The position numbers and the translations under genes are program-made. Positions 9,320 through 17,462 of a DNA stretch of 64,000 nt are shown piece after piece. The notes beneath the pieces were generated by a model. It had not been told where the DNA came from, did not search any database, and saw only the letters and a list, made by a program, of their open reading frames with translations. Within the stretch, counting starts at the first letter, position 1. Each line of letters begins with the position of its first letter. Source of the stretch: Marinobacter sp. (lineage in GTDB: Bacteria > Pseudomonadota > Gammaproteobacteria > Pseudomonadales > Oleiphilaceae); the NCBI GenBank assembly GCA_018402255.1, contig JAGYIS010000007.1, positions 62,001 to 126,000 of the forward strand. The letters are read 5' to 3'.

Positions 9320-10150
9320 ATGAAGTATACGGCGTTTGCCCGGTCCTGGTTTCTGGACCCGAAAAAGCCCGCATTCAAAAGTTATCCGACGCTGCTTGCC
9401 GAGGACCATGAGTTGCCTGCTCTTGAAGCCAGCCTCGAAGACATAGGCGAGTATCAGCGCAGGCTCTGGGCCAACGGCAAAAAGGCTTTGTTGCTGGTGG
9501 TCCATGGTCCTGACACCAGTGGCAAGGATAGCTTGATCCGCACCCTGGCCACCTACGCCGATCCGGCGGGCTTTCATGCCTGGTCTTTCAGCCGGCCCAC
9601 GGCAACGGAAGCCGCCCATGATTTTTTGTGGCGAGTGACGCCCCTGTTACCGGCATACGGCCAGATGGTGGCGTTCAATCGCAGCCATCACGAGGGCGTG
9701 ATTGGCGAGCGGGTGTGGCCAGTGCGAACCGCCGACAGTTATGACTGGCGGTCACGCTATCGGGCTATCTGTGATTTTGAGCGGCACTTGGTCAGTGAAG
9801 GCACCTGCGTGGTGAAGGTGTGGTTGAACCTGTCTGAAGATGAACACCGGCGCCGACTGCTCAAACGCCTGGACAAACCCCGCAAGCGTTGGAAATTTGA
9901 TCGCTCTGACATTGACGGCTGGAAGCAGAGAGCGAGCTATCAGGCCTATGCCGAAGAGGCCCTGGCGGCCACCCATACCGATGCCGCGCCCTGGTTTATG
10001 GTGCCCGGCGATCGCAAGCCTGAGGCCAGGGCTGTGGTTGCAGCCCTGGTGGCCGAGGTGCTGAAGGCGTTGGCGCCGGATTATCCGAAAGAAGACCCGG
10101 AGGTGCTGGCGGAGTATCGGGCGCTGTTGGCGGAACACGGTGTGAGTTAA
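9320..10150 (+). CDS. Polyphosphate kinase 2 (PPK2) family protein
   Basis: A 276-residue P-loop kinase. The Walker A is 'VVHGPDTSGKDSLIRTL', followed by the family signature 'VAFNRSHHEGVIGERVW' and the lid-type 'RLLKRLDKPRKRWKF'. 'DIDGWKQRASYQAYAEEAL' and 'APWFMVPGDRKPEAR' are typical of the C-terminal half. PPK2 enzymes transfer phosphate between polyphosphate and nucleotides (AMP, ADP, GDP). The Walker A here (GPDTSGKD) differs slightly from common forms, so the subclass and nucleotide are open. ATG 9320 has an AGGGA site nine bases upstream, which is preferred over the adjacent TTG. Confidence 0.88.
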   Translation: MKYTAFARSWFLDPKKPAFKSYPTLLAEDHELPALEASLEDIGEYQRRLWANGKKALLLVVHGPDTSGKDSLIRTLATYADPAGFHAWSFSRPTATEAAHDFLWRVTPLLPAYGQMVAFNRSHHEGVIGERVWPVRTADSYDWRSRYRAICDFERHLVSEGTCVVKVWLNLSEDEHRRRLLKRLDKPRKRWKFDRSDIDGWKQRASYQAYAEEALAATHTDAAPWFMVPGDRKPEARAVVAALVAEVLKALAPDYPKEDPEVLAEYRALLAEHGVS

Positions 10151-10172
10151 CGGAGGCTGAGCATGCATACTA

Positions 10173-11435
10173 GTGGTTGTAGGCAGCGGCGTAGTGGGGG
10201 TAACCACGGCTTATGAGCTGGCGCGCCGAGGGCATCAGGTGACGGTACTGGATCGCCATTCCCTGGCGGGGAACGAGACCAGCAAGGGTAACGCCGCCCA
10301 GCGCTCCTATGGAGTGGTTTACCCCTGGGCAGACCCGGCCATGGTGTTCAAAGCCTTGCCCTGGCTCTTCCAGGCATCCGGCCCGCTGAAAATGAAAATG
10401 CCACCCTCGCCAGAGGCGATCCGTTTTATGATGGCGACCTTGCGTTACGCCTGGTCGCCGGGTCTGTTTGGCTTGAACAAACGGGCCATGTTGCGCCTGG
10501 GCGTTCATAGCCGGGAACGTTTCCTGGCGCTGGAGCAAGACCATAACCTGGGGTTTGATGGCCAGCATCTGGGTTTGTTGCATCTCGCCAGCACACCGCA
10601 AGCCATGGAGGGGTATAAAGCAATTCATGAATTGCTTGAAGAGATGGGGATTGGCTCACGGCTACTCTCGCCGGCGCAAGTGAAGGATGTTGAGCCAGGT
10701 ATGACCGGCGATGGTCCTCTGTATGGCGCCATTCGTTACGATACCGACGGCACCGGTGATTGCCACCTGTTCTCCCGGGCGCTGGCGAACGTCTGTGAGC
10801 AACTGGGTGTTCGCTTCCGCTATCAGGTGGACGTTGAGCGCCTCATCGCCGATGATAGCCGGGTTCAGGCTGTGCAGCTGCGCACCGACGATGGCGGGCT
10901 GGAAACCCTTGAGGCCGATGCCTTTGTGATCTGTGCTGGCTGTTGGTCGGGGCAGCTGGTGAGACCATTGGGAATGGACTTGCCCATCTATCCGATCAAA
11001 GGCTACAGCATCACTGTGCCCCTGGACGACCCCTCGAAGGCGCCGGTCAGCACGGTTCATGATGACCAGTTAAAAGTCGTGTCTACCCGTTTGGGGAATC
11101 GTTTGCGAGCGACCGGTTTTGTCGAGCTGGCGGATTTTAATCGGGATGTTCCGGCGGCCCGGATTGCCACCATCAAGCGTTCGGTCCAGTCGCGTTTTCC
11201 GGGCTGTGCCGACCTGTCGGCAGCCGAGACCTGGACCGGCTTCCGGCCGATGACCCCCGACGGCCCGGCGATTATCGGAAAGGTTTCACGAGACAACCTG
11301 TTCCTGAACACCGGCCACGGCACATTTGGCTGGACCCTGTCTGCGGGCAGCGCCGCCGTCATCGCGCAGGTGATCGATGGTGAGCAACCCGCCGTGCCGC
11401 TGGACCCATTCCGGCCGAGCCGCTTTGCGGAATAA
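10173..11435 (+). CDS. DadA-like FAD-dependent D-amino acid dehydrogenase (start probably damaged by a 1-bp deletion)
   Basis: A ~420-residue flavoprotein. The dinucleotide-binding start 'VVVGSGVVGVTTAYELARRG' and the C-terminal 'TWTGFRPMTPDGPAIIGK' / 'NTGHGTFGWTLSAGSA' closely follow E. coli DadA, which oxidises D-amino acids (mainly D-Ala) to 2-oxo acids with electrons passed to the membrane chain. The in-frame start here is GTG 10173, yet a strong GGAGG site (10152-10156) is spaced six bases from ATG 10163 in another frame. Adding one base near 10166 would give a conventional 'MHILVV' start. The true gene therefore probably begins at 10163. No alanine racemase lies beside it, so the substrate is uncertain. 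Confidence 0.82.
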   Translation: MVVGSGVVGVTTAYELARRGHQVTVLDRHSLAGNETSKGNAAQRSYGVVYPWADPAMVFKALPWLFQASGPLKMKMPPSPEAIRFMMATLRYAWSPGLFGLNKRAMLRLGVHSRERFLALEQDHNLGFDGQHLGLLHLASTPQAMEGYKAIHELLEEMGIGSRLLSPAQVKDVEPGMTGDGPLYGAIRYDTDGTGDCHLFSRALANVCEQLGVRFRYQVDVERLIADDSRVQAVQLRTDDGGLETLEADAFVICAGCWSGQLVRPLGMDLPIYPIKGYSITVPLDDPSKAPVSTVHDDQLKVVSTRLGNRLRATGFVELADFNRDVPAARIATIKRSVQSRFPGCADLSAAETWTGFRPMTPDGPAIIGKVSRDNLFLNTGHGTFGWTLSAGSAAVIAQVIDGEQPAVPLDPFRPSRFAE

Positions 11436-11482
11436 CGTTGTATTCCAGAAGGCTTGCTTCACCTCGGTTAAAGGCCTGTTTT

Positions 11483-12751
11483 ATGACATCAACCCCGGCG
11501 AGTCTTCACGACCCGGCCCCTGTCTTCAGTCATCGCTGGTGCAGAGTGAACGACTGGCTTGTCCGGCATCAGCCGTTGTGGCGCCCGGTGCCGTTCTCAG
11601 AACCCGTACCGGCGTGGCTGCGGGACTATCCGGCGCTGGCCGACTGGCTGGAAGCCATGACCGACCAGGAGTGTGACCACTGGACAGACAGGCCAGAGGC
11701 GTTCGCTCGCGAGGCTGCTTGTTTCATATCGGATCTGGCGGAGTATGGCGAGCTGGTCGCCGTCCCGAAATTGACAACCCCTGAGAAGGCACAGGCAGCG
11801 GCATTGCCGGAAGTGAGGGCGGTGGATATGCCGGGCCGTAAACGTCTGCAGGCCGGTGCCTTTGCTGCGGCGCTGAGCCCGCTCAACGGTAACCTGGTGG
11901 ACTGGTGTTGTGGCAAAGGCCATCTGGCGCGCACTTTGGCCGGGCAGGGGGCTGAATCGGTATTGGGGTTTGAGTGGAACGCAGCGCTGGTCAATGATGG
12001 CAACCGGCTGGCACAGCATTACCGTGACCCGGTGCAGCTTTACCCGCAGGATGTGATGGCCAGTGACCTGACCTGGCCCGCTGCGGGGCACGGTGTGGCC
12101 CTGCACGCTTGTGGCGACCTGCACCGCCAATTGATCCAGTCTGGCAGTGCGGCAAGGGCGACTCGCCTCTCCGTTTCTCCCTGCTGCTACCACCTGATGG
12201 CTTCAACGCAACACCGGTTGCTGTCAGAGGCGGCCCGCAACCATGCCAGGCCGCTGACCATGGATCGCAGTGCCCTACGGCTGGCGGTGCAGGAAACGGT
12301 CACCGCCCCAGCCAGAGAGCGCAGGCAAGCCACTGTTGTCAGCGTATGGCGTCTGGGCTTCGATGCCTTGCAGCGTCACCTGCGTAACGTTGATGAGTAT
12401 TTGCCAGTGCCCTCCCATCCCACTCGGTTGAATGCCGGCGATTTCGAGGGTTTTGGCCGGTGGGCGGCCGAGAACAAACAGCTGCCGTTGCCCGCCGGGG
12501 TGGATTGGCAATATTGGCGAACGGCAGGTGAACGCCGGTTGCGGCAGGTGCGCCGCCATGAACTTCTACGGCATCTTTTCCGGCGGCCTCTGGAGCTGTG
12601 GCTGGTGCTGGATTATGCGGTGTTTCTGCAAGAACAGGGCTATGAGGTGCGCCTTGGCGCCTTCTGTGAACGCTCACTGACCCCACGTAACCTGCTGCTG
12701 GATGCGATCAGGGTTTGCGATACTCCACGCGATCAACACAGCCATCCCTGA
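11483..12751 (+). CDS. SAM-dependent methyltransferase (Methyltransf_32-like)
   Basis: A 422-residue protein. The SAM-binding core is recognisable from 'LVDWCCGKGHLARTLAGQG' (motif I), 'VLGFEWNAALV' (motif II), 'GVALHACGDLHRQLI' and 'LSVSPCCYHLM'. The HACGD...CCYH combination is typical of the Methyltransf_32 group, which includes tRNA methyltransferase Trm13-related and GSTCD-like proteins. The substrate is unknown; a tRNA or protein target is a reasonable guess only. The start at ATG 11483 is preferred to a TTG 45 bases upstream. It ends convergently with the DUF4124 gene, overlapping 44 bp. Confidence 0.72.
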   Translation: MTSTPASLHDPAPVFSHRWCRVNDWLVRHQPLWRPVPFSEPVPAWLRDYPALADWLEAMTDQECDHWTDRPEAFAREAACFISDLAEYGELVAVPKLTTPEKAQAAALPEVRAVDMPGRKRLQAGAFAAALSPLNGNLVDWCCGKGHLARTLAGQGAESVLGFEWNAALVNDGNRLAQHYRDPVQLYPQDVMASDLTWPAAGHGVALHACGDLHRQLIQSGSAARATRLSVSPCCYHLMASTQHRLLSEAARNHARPLTMDRSALRLAVQETVTAPARERRQATVVSVWRLGFDALQRHLRNVDEYLPVPSHPTRLNAGDFEGFGRWAAENKQLPLPAGVDWQYWRTAGERRLRQVRRHELLRHLFRRPLELWLVLDYAVFLQEQGYEVRLGAFCERSLTPRNLLLDAIRVCDTPRDQHSHP

Positions 12752-13187
12752 AATACACATAAGTGAGCTCATACAGTGCACCGTAATAACGGGTCTGATA
12801 GATCCAGACTTCCTGCGGGGCGGGGTAGGTTTCCGGTGGATTACCGAAAGCCCTTCGCACGTTGTCCTGAGTCATGCCTTTAACAACCTGGTTGCGAACC
12901 AGATAGGTGCGCAGGTCGGTTGAGTTGATGAACCGGCAGGCAGACGCCTCGGTTTCACGATCGGGCTCGCCTTGCTCAGGTTCTTCAATTTGGGGGGCGG
13001 GTTCCGGAATATTCTGGTTAAAACTGCCACCGATCCGATTATCCCGAATGTTAATAACGCGGGAATCACCAGTGCATGGCTGATCTGAAAAACTGACGGA
13101 GCCGTTGTTCTCGCAACGGTAAACCTGAGCCTGAAGTTCACTGGAAGTGACCACAAGAAAGATAAAAAGTAGACGTGCCGATGTCAT
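12708..13187 (-). CDS. Periplasmic DUF4124 protein with SmpA/OmlA-like C-terminal motif
   Basis: A 159-residue exported protein. It has an N-terminal signal peptide (MTSARLLFIFLVVTSSELQA), then 'QVYRCENNGSVSFSDQPCTGD', a classic DUF4124 segment with two Cys likely to form a disulfide, an acidic Pro/Glu-rich linker, and 'VVKGMTQDNVRRAFGNPPE', which resembles the 'G(M/K)Txxqvxxx(L/F)G.P' segment of SmpA/OmlA (BamE-like) domains. Function is unknown; an envelope role is inferred from export. It overlaps the convergent methyltransferase gene by 44 bp. Confidence 0.75.
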   Translation of the reverse strand: MTSARLLFIFLVVTSSELQAQVYRCENNGSVSFSDQPCTGDSRVINIRDNRIGGSFNQNIPEPAPQIEEPEQGEPDRETEASACRFINSTDLRTYLVRNQVVKGMTQDNVRRAFGNPPETYPAPQEVWIYQTRYYGALYELTYVYFRDGCVDRVEYRKP

Positions 13188-13220
13188 GAGTCCGCTCCCG
13201 TCAGGTCTTGCTGGCCAAAA

Positions 13221-13248
13221 AAATAAGGCGCCCGGAGGCGCCTTATTT
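13221..13248 (-). terminator. Rho-independent terminator downstream of ompA-like gene
   Basis: A perfect 12-bp inverted repeat (AAATAAGGCGCC / GGCGCCTTATTT) with a CGGA loop. A run of A residues lies on the plus-strand left side (13217-13223), which becomes a U-tract for minus-strand transcripts, so it terminates the OmpA gene ending at 13271. Confidence 0.85.
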
Positions 13249-13270
13249 GTCAGTCCCGATCAGGTCGCGA

Positions 13271-14407
13271 TTAGCGGCGAACCTGAATGCGGGCCTCTAC
13301 ACGGCGGTTCTGGCTGCGTCCAGCTGGCGTGTCGTTAGAGGCAATCGGTTCGGCTTCACCATAACCAACCGCAGAGACACGGCCTGGATCAACGCCCAGA
13401 ACACTGGTCAGGCGGTTAGCCACAGCTTCAGCACGGCGCTGTGACAGGAACCGGTTGTACTCGGCTTCACCAATGCTGTCAGAGTGACCGGCAATCTCTA
13501 CAGAAGTTTCCGGGTACTCTTCCATGAAATCGGCTACCTGACGGATTTCATTGTCGTAAGTGGCATCAATGACGGAGCTGTTGGTAGGGAACTGAACCCG
13601 CAACTCAATGGTTTCGATGGTTTCAGTCACGCCTTCACAGCCGGTCTCGTCGACAGTGGCTCCTGCTGTCGTGTCTGGACACTGGTCACGGTGGTCGGGC
13701 ACGCCATCACCGTCACTGTCCAGAGGGCAACCCTGGCTGTCTACCTGAACACCGGCGGGGGTATTCGGGCACTGGTCCCGGTTATCGGGTACGCCGTCGT
13801 TGTCAGAATCCATAGGGGCCGGCGCGGGCTCTGGAGCGCGGGCAGGTTCCGGGGCGGAAACCGTGCGAGTGAATGCCCAGCTCACGCCCAGAGACACCAT
13901 GGTATCGAAAGTACTTTCATCAATACCGTGGAATTCTCTGAGGTCACCACGGATGGAAATGCCGTCGCTGACGTTGTAACGGAAGCCCGCGCCAACATTA
14001 ACCCGGGTTTCTTCGTGATCCGTACCCGCGGTGGTGTAGGAAATAGTGTCACCCACACCAAATTTGGCGTGCCCGGCACCCAGAGACACGTACGGATTCC
14101 AGACGGCGTCCGGGCCGGCGAAATAATAGGTACCGTCAACCCGGATCTCTTCGAAATCTGAGGAGCCGTCAACGTATTTGCGATCGGCATCTGCACGGGA
14201 ATAGAGCGCCTCAACAGACCAATGCGGACGGAAGCGATACTCCACACCAACGCCGAAGGTGCCGGTTTCGCTCAGATCCCGCTTGTCGTCAAACAACTGG
14301 AAACCGGCGAACGGGTTCAGGTAGATAGTTTCCTGGCGATCGGCCAGTGCTGGGGTTGTAAGGGATGTAGCAAGGGCGGCCAAAACGACCGGACGCATGA
14401 TCTTCAT
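13271..14407 (-). CDS. OmpA family outer-membrane protein with thrombospondin type-3 repeats (OprF-like)
   Basis: A 378-residue outer-membrane protein. Signal peptide cleaved after 'TTPALA' (about 22), then an eight-stranded barrel (about 23-190, 'GVGVEYRFRPHWSVEALYS'), a Pro/Ala/Glu linker, two Ca-binding thrombospondin type-3 repeats ('DSDNDGVPDNRDQCPNTPAG', 'DSDGDGVPDHRDQCPDTTAG', about 200-260), and an OmpA C-terminal peptidoglycan-binding domain ('EIAGHSDSIGEAEYNRFLSQ', 'NRRVEARI'). This order matches OprF-type proteins that anchor the outer membrane to peptidoglycan. A good RBS (CAGGAGAG) precedes the start and a strong terminator follows, so it is transcribed alone. Confidence 0.94.
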   Translation of the reverse strand: MKIMRPVVLAALATSLTTPALADRQETIYLNPFAGFQLFDDKRDLSETGTFGVGVEYRFRPHWSVEALYSRADADRKYVDGSSDFEEIRVDGTYYFAGPDAVWNPYVSLGAGHAKFGVGDTISYTTAGTDHEETRVNVGAGFRYNVSDGISIRGDLREFHGIDESTFDTMVSLGVSWAFTRTVSAPEPARAPEPAPAPMDSDNDGVPDNRDQCPNTPAGVQVDSQGCPLDSDGDGVPDHRDQCPDTTAGATVDETGCEGVTETIETIELRVQFPTNSSVIDATYDNEIRQVADFMEEYPETSVEIAGHSDSIGEAEYNRFLSQRRAEAVANRLTSVLGVDPGRVSAVGYGEAEPIASNDTPAGRSQNRRVEARIQVRR

Positions 14408-14572
14408 GCAGACTCTCCTGTTTAATTGTTATTTCCTGCATCGGTAATCAGGAACTGAAATTCCGAGAACTGATTGTAATACTTGGAATTTAGGCCAGTT
14501 AGCCAAAAAAAACAAAAAAATGATAGTTTTTGATACGTCGGCAATTGTACTCAGTTCACTGACAACGCTGTT

Positions 14573-16849
14573 TTATTCCGAAACCGCTGAAAAATACAGG
14601 TGCGCACTTTTTTTGCTGAAATTGAGCGTGTCAGCGTTGGCAAAGCGCACTTCGAACGAACTTTCGTTTTCTGAGATGACATCACCGGTGCCAAAGATGG
14701 CGTGCATAACACGCTTGTGGTGCCAGACAGGTTCCATAGCCTGTTCAACCGGTCTGTTTTGTCCTTCGATGCTCACCCCCTCGCGTTCAGCGTAGCGCAG
14801 GCTGACCGGGGTCAGGGGAGAGCCCAGGGTCAGTGACCGTTGCGCAGCGAAATCGTTCCTGTCCAGAGCCGTTCCGAGTTCCAGTGACAATTCAGCGCAG
14901 AGCTCTGAGATAAAACGGCTTGGCCCCTGATCGCCCTCAAGGTGCGGCTGCGCGCTTGCTGGTCGGGTAATCAGATGCAAGGCATCGCGGGCGCGGGTCA
15001 TCCCCACGTACAGCAGCCGGCGCTCGCTCTCCAGTGCCGCGCGGGCGTCGTCCTGTGGCCTGGGGCTGTAGGGCAAGTACTTCTCTTGCAGGCCCGGAAT
15101 AATCACCACCGGCCACTCCAGACCTTTAGTGCGATGAATGGTGGATAAAAGCACACCATGATCCCGTTTGTCCCCGGCCTGTTGGCGGAGCAACTTGAGA
15201 TGATCCAGCGCGCCGGCGGCATCCACCTCGAGACTCTTCAGGTAATCCCGGAAGCCCTGAACGGTATCAATCCGCTCCTCGGCGCTGTCGTGGGTCAGCG
15301 CCAGACTGCGAATGCCCTCGTACAGATCCATGTGGTCTGCGTAAACGCTGATCAGCCCCGCCACCGGCCCCTGATATCGCTCCAGTTGCGCCAGCACCTC
15401 GCCCAGTTTCCGGAGTTTGCGGCCTGGCATTGGCGCCAAGGCATCAAAATCCATGGCCAGCAGTCGCTCATGCCAGGCGCCGTCAAACGCCGCCAGAAAC
15501 TGCGCCAGATTCTCCAGCTCCGCCTCCTTCAGGCCCACATGGGGAAACCGCAGCAACTGTCGGGCAAGGTCCAGCCGGTCGGAATCTGGCAGCGACTTCA
15601 ACCGCCCCGTCGCCACCATCAGCAACGCCGTAATGGCTTGCACCTCGCGACTGAACAGGGCGCCTTTGCCGGCATCAATCCGATATGGAATCTGCCGCGC
15701 CAGCAACTTGAGCTCAATCGGCACACTCTGGCTCCAAACCCGGAACAGAATCGCGGTTTGACTGTTCAGCGCATCATCCTGTTGCGCGACCAGTTTCAAC
15801 ACCTGATCGCCATCGTTTTCAGCCCGGTGTAACCCTACCGTGGTGGCCGGCGTAGACGGATGCGAATGGCACAACACATCTTTGCGCCCGGTGTTATGGC
15901 AGATCAGATGATTCGCCAGCAGCGCCACCCGATGGCCATAGCGAAAGGTAAAGCTCAGCGACTGCTCCATCGGGCTCTCAAACTCATCACTGAACCGCCG
16001 CAGAATAAACTCCGGCCGCGCGCCCCGGAACTCGTAAATCGTCTGGTCCGGATCACCCACCACCGTCACCCGGGCCCGATCGCCGGCCACATAGCGCAGC
16101 AACAGATGCTGAATCTCATTGGTGTCCTGATACTCATCCACCAGAATCAGATCCATCTTGTTGCCCACCAGCCGCTGCAGTGGCGGATTCTGATGAATCG
16201 CCATCACCGGCTCGTACAGCATATCCGCATAACTGATCTGGCTGCGGCCCTTACGCCACTGCTCAAAACTGTGGAACAGATCGACCAGGTACCGGTGCTT
16301 GTTGGAATACTCCAGCTCCTCAAACACCACCTCCGCCGGCGCCAGACCGGTCTTCACCCGATCGATAAACCCTGTCGCCGTCTCCACAAACTCCTTCTTG
16401 TTGCGCCGGATCTCATCCGCCAGATCTTCCGGCGCCAGCCGTCGTGTCAGCATCCAGGCCTGGTAGGCAATCTCCTGCTCGGTCAGAATCTTGTCCGAAA
16501 ACCCCGGCAGATAGCCCTCCCGCACAAAGCGCTTGTACAACCGCAGCCCCATCGCGTGATAGGTCCTTACCTCCGGCAGCGCCAACCCGGATTGAGCACA
16601 CACCTCCTGCAGCTTACGCTCGAAATCGACCCGGGCACTGCGGTTGAACATCAACACCAGCATCCTGTCCGGATCGTGGCCCTGGGCCAGCAAAAACCGG
16701 ATCCGCCAGGCCAGCGTTGACGTCTTGCCGCTGCCCGCCACGGCGGTGATCACCGAGTGCTCGTAACCGGCAGTAATGATCGCCCGCTGCTCATCGGTCA
16801 GGAAGTCAGGCAGGTAAGAAGTATCAGGAATTTGGGGTTTGGTTGGCAT
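14573..16849 (-). CDS. UvrD/Rep-family superfamily 1 DNA helicase (second helicase in the window)
   Basis: A 758-residue ATP-dependent helicase. Motif I 'ITAVAGSGKTSTLAWRI', motif Ia 'MLVLMFNRSARVDFERKL', motif II 'MDLILVDEYQDTNEIQHLLL', motif III 'VTVVGDPDQTIYEFRGA', motif V 'LLSTIHRTKGLEWPVVIIPGL' and motif VI 'RRLLYVGMTRARDALHLI' are all intact. It is divergent in sequence from the canonical uvrD at 44.5 kb, so it is a paralogue, not a copy. The internal ATG at 16849 (MPTKPQIPD) is preferred to an upstream in-frame codon that adds 16 basic residues. Its specific repair or replication role is not known. Confidence 0.88.
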   Translation of the reverse strand: MPTKPQIPDTSYLPDFLTDEQRAIITAGYEHSVITAVAGSGKTSTLAWRIRFLLAQGHDPDRMLVLMFNRSARVDFERKLQEVCAQSGLALPEVRTYHAMGLRLYKRFVREGYLPGFSDKILTEQEIAYQAWMLTRRLAPEDLADEIRRNKKEFVETATGFIDRVKTGLAPAEVVFEELEYSNKHRYLVDLFHSFEQWRKGRSQISYADMLYEPVMAIHQNPPLQRLVGNKMDLILVDEYQDTNEIQHLLLRYVAGDRARVTVVGDPDQTIYEFRGARPEFILRRFSDEFESPMEQSLSFTFRYGHRVALLANHLICHNTGRKDVLCHSHPSTPATTVGLHRAENDGDQVLKLVAQQDDALNSQTAILFRVWSQSVPIELKLLARQIPYRIDAGKGALFSREVQAITALLMVATGRLKSLPDSDRLDLARQLLRFPHVGLKEAELENLAQFLAAFDGAWHERLLAMDFDALAPMPGRKLRKLGEVLAQLERYQGPVAGLISVYADHMDLYEGIRSLALTHDSAEERIDTVQGFRDYLKSLEVDAAGALDHLKLLRQQAGDKRDHGVLLSTIHRTKGLEWPVVIIPGLQEKYLPYSPRPQDDARAALESERRLLYVGMTRARDALHLITRPASAQPHLEGDQGPSRFISELCAELSLELGTALDRNDFAAQRSLTLGSPLTPVSLRYAEREGVSIEGQNRPVEQAMEPVWHHKRVMHAIFGTGDVISENESSFEVRFANADTLNFSKKSAHLYFSAVSE

Positions 16850-16943
16850 GCAGGCTATTGTACGGGCCAACTGGAAGCGGGAATAGCGCTGCCGCATAAT
16901 CGCGGCTAAGCGATGTTTTAAAGAATATTACTCACACGTTGAG

Positions 16944-17058
16944 AGCAGGAGGTCGGGACAGCTTTTCAAAACTGTGCGCAGCCATGGATGGCGGAGCCCA
17001 AGCGCCCCAGGGATGGGCCGAAGGAGCGAGTTTTGAAAAGCTGTCCCGACCTCCTGCT
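16944..17058. repeat. Long perfect inverted repeat (30-bp arms, 55-bp loop)
   Basis: The arm at 16944-16973 is matched base for base by the reverse complement at 17029-17058 (30 of 30). The loop contains a further small palindrome (GCCATGGATGGC) and GC-rich sequence. It lies between the helicase gene and the divergent DUF2237 gene. The structure has no transposase and no U-tract on either side. From memory, similar motifs occur between genes in Marinobacter genomes, so it may be a dispersed REP-like element; this is not verifiable here. Confidence 0.85.
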
Positions 17059-17084
17059 TACTCCGAAAAAGGAAATAGGAAACG

Positions 17085-17462
17085 ATGAAGACCGATGAAT
17101 CGCTAAACGTACTGGGCGAAAAGCTTGAAACCTGCGGCACAGACCCGAAAACCGGCTTCTACCGGGACGGCTGCTGCAACACCGGCCCGGATGACCTTGG
17201 CAACCACACCGTCTGCAGCATCGTCACCGCAGACTTCCTTGAATACTCCAAAGCCCGGGGCAACGACCTCTCCACCCCCAGGCCCGAATTCGGCTTCCCC
17301 GGCCTCAAACCCGGCGACAGCTGGTGCCTCTGCGCCGGCCGCTGGCAAGAAGCCTTCGAAGCCAACAGCGCGCCAAGAGTCAAACTGCGGGCCACCCACC
17401 AGAACGCCCTCGACGTTTGCCAACTCAACGACCTGAAAGCCCACACGGCTGACCTGAGCTGA
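17085..17462 (+). CDS. DUF2237 family protein
   Basis: A 125-residue soluble protein rich in conserved Cys and Gly: 'LETCGTDPKTGFYRDGCCNT', 'GPDDLGNHTVCSIVTADFLEYS', 'RPEFGFPGLKPGDSWCLCAGRW' and 'APRVKLRATHQNALDVCQL'. This pattern is diagnostic of DUF2237, a widespread family of unknown function. An RBS-like AGGAAA lies upstream. The stop codon abuts the ATG of tmcA (TGAATG), so the two are almost certainly co-translated, hinting at a link with tRNA modification that is otherwise unsupported. Confidence 0.88.
   Translation: MKTDESLNVLGEKLETCGTDPKTGFYRDGCCNTGPDDLGNHTVCSIVTADFLEYSKARGNDLSTPRPEFGFPGLKPGDSWCLCAGRWQEAFEANSAPRVKLRATHQNALDVCQLNDLKAHTADLS

Noticed and set aside
13690-13810. Short tandem direct repeat inside the OmpA gene
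   Set aside because: It encodes the two thrombospondin type-3 repeats and needs no other explanation.
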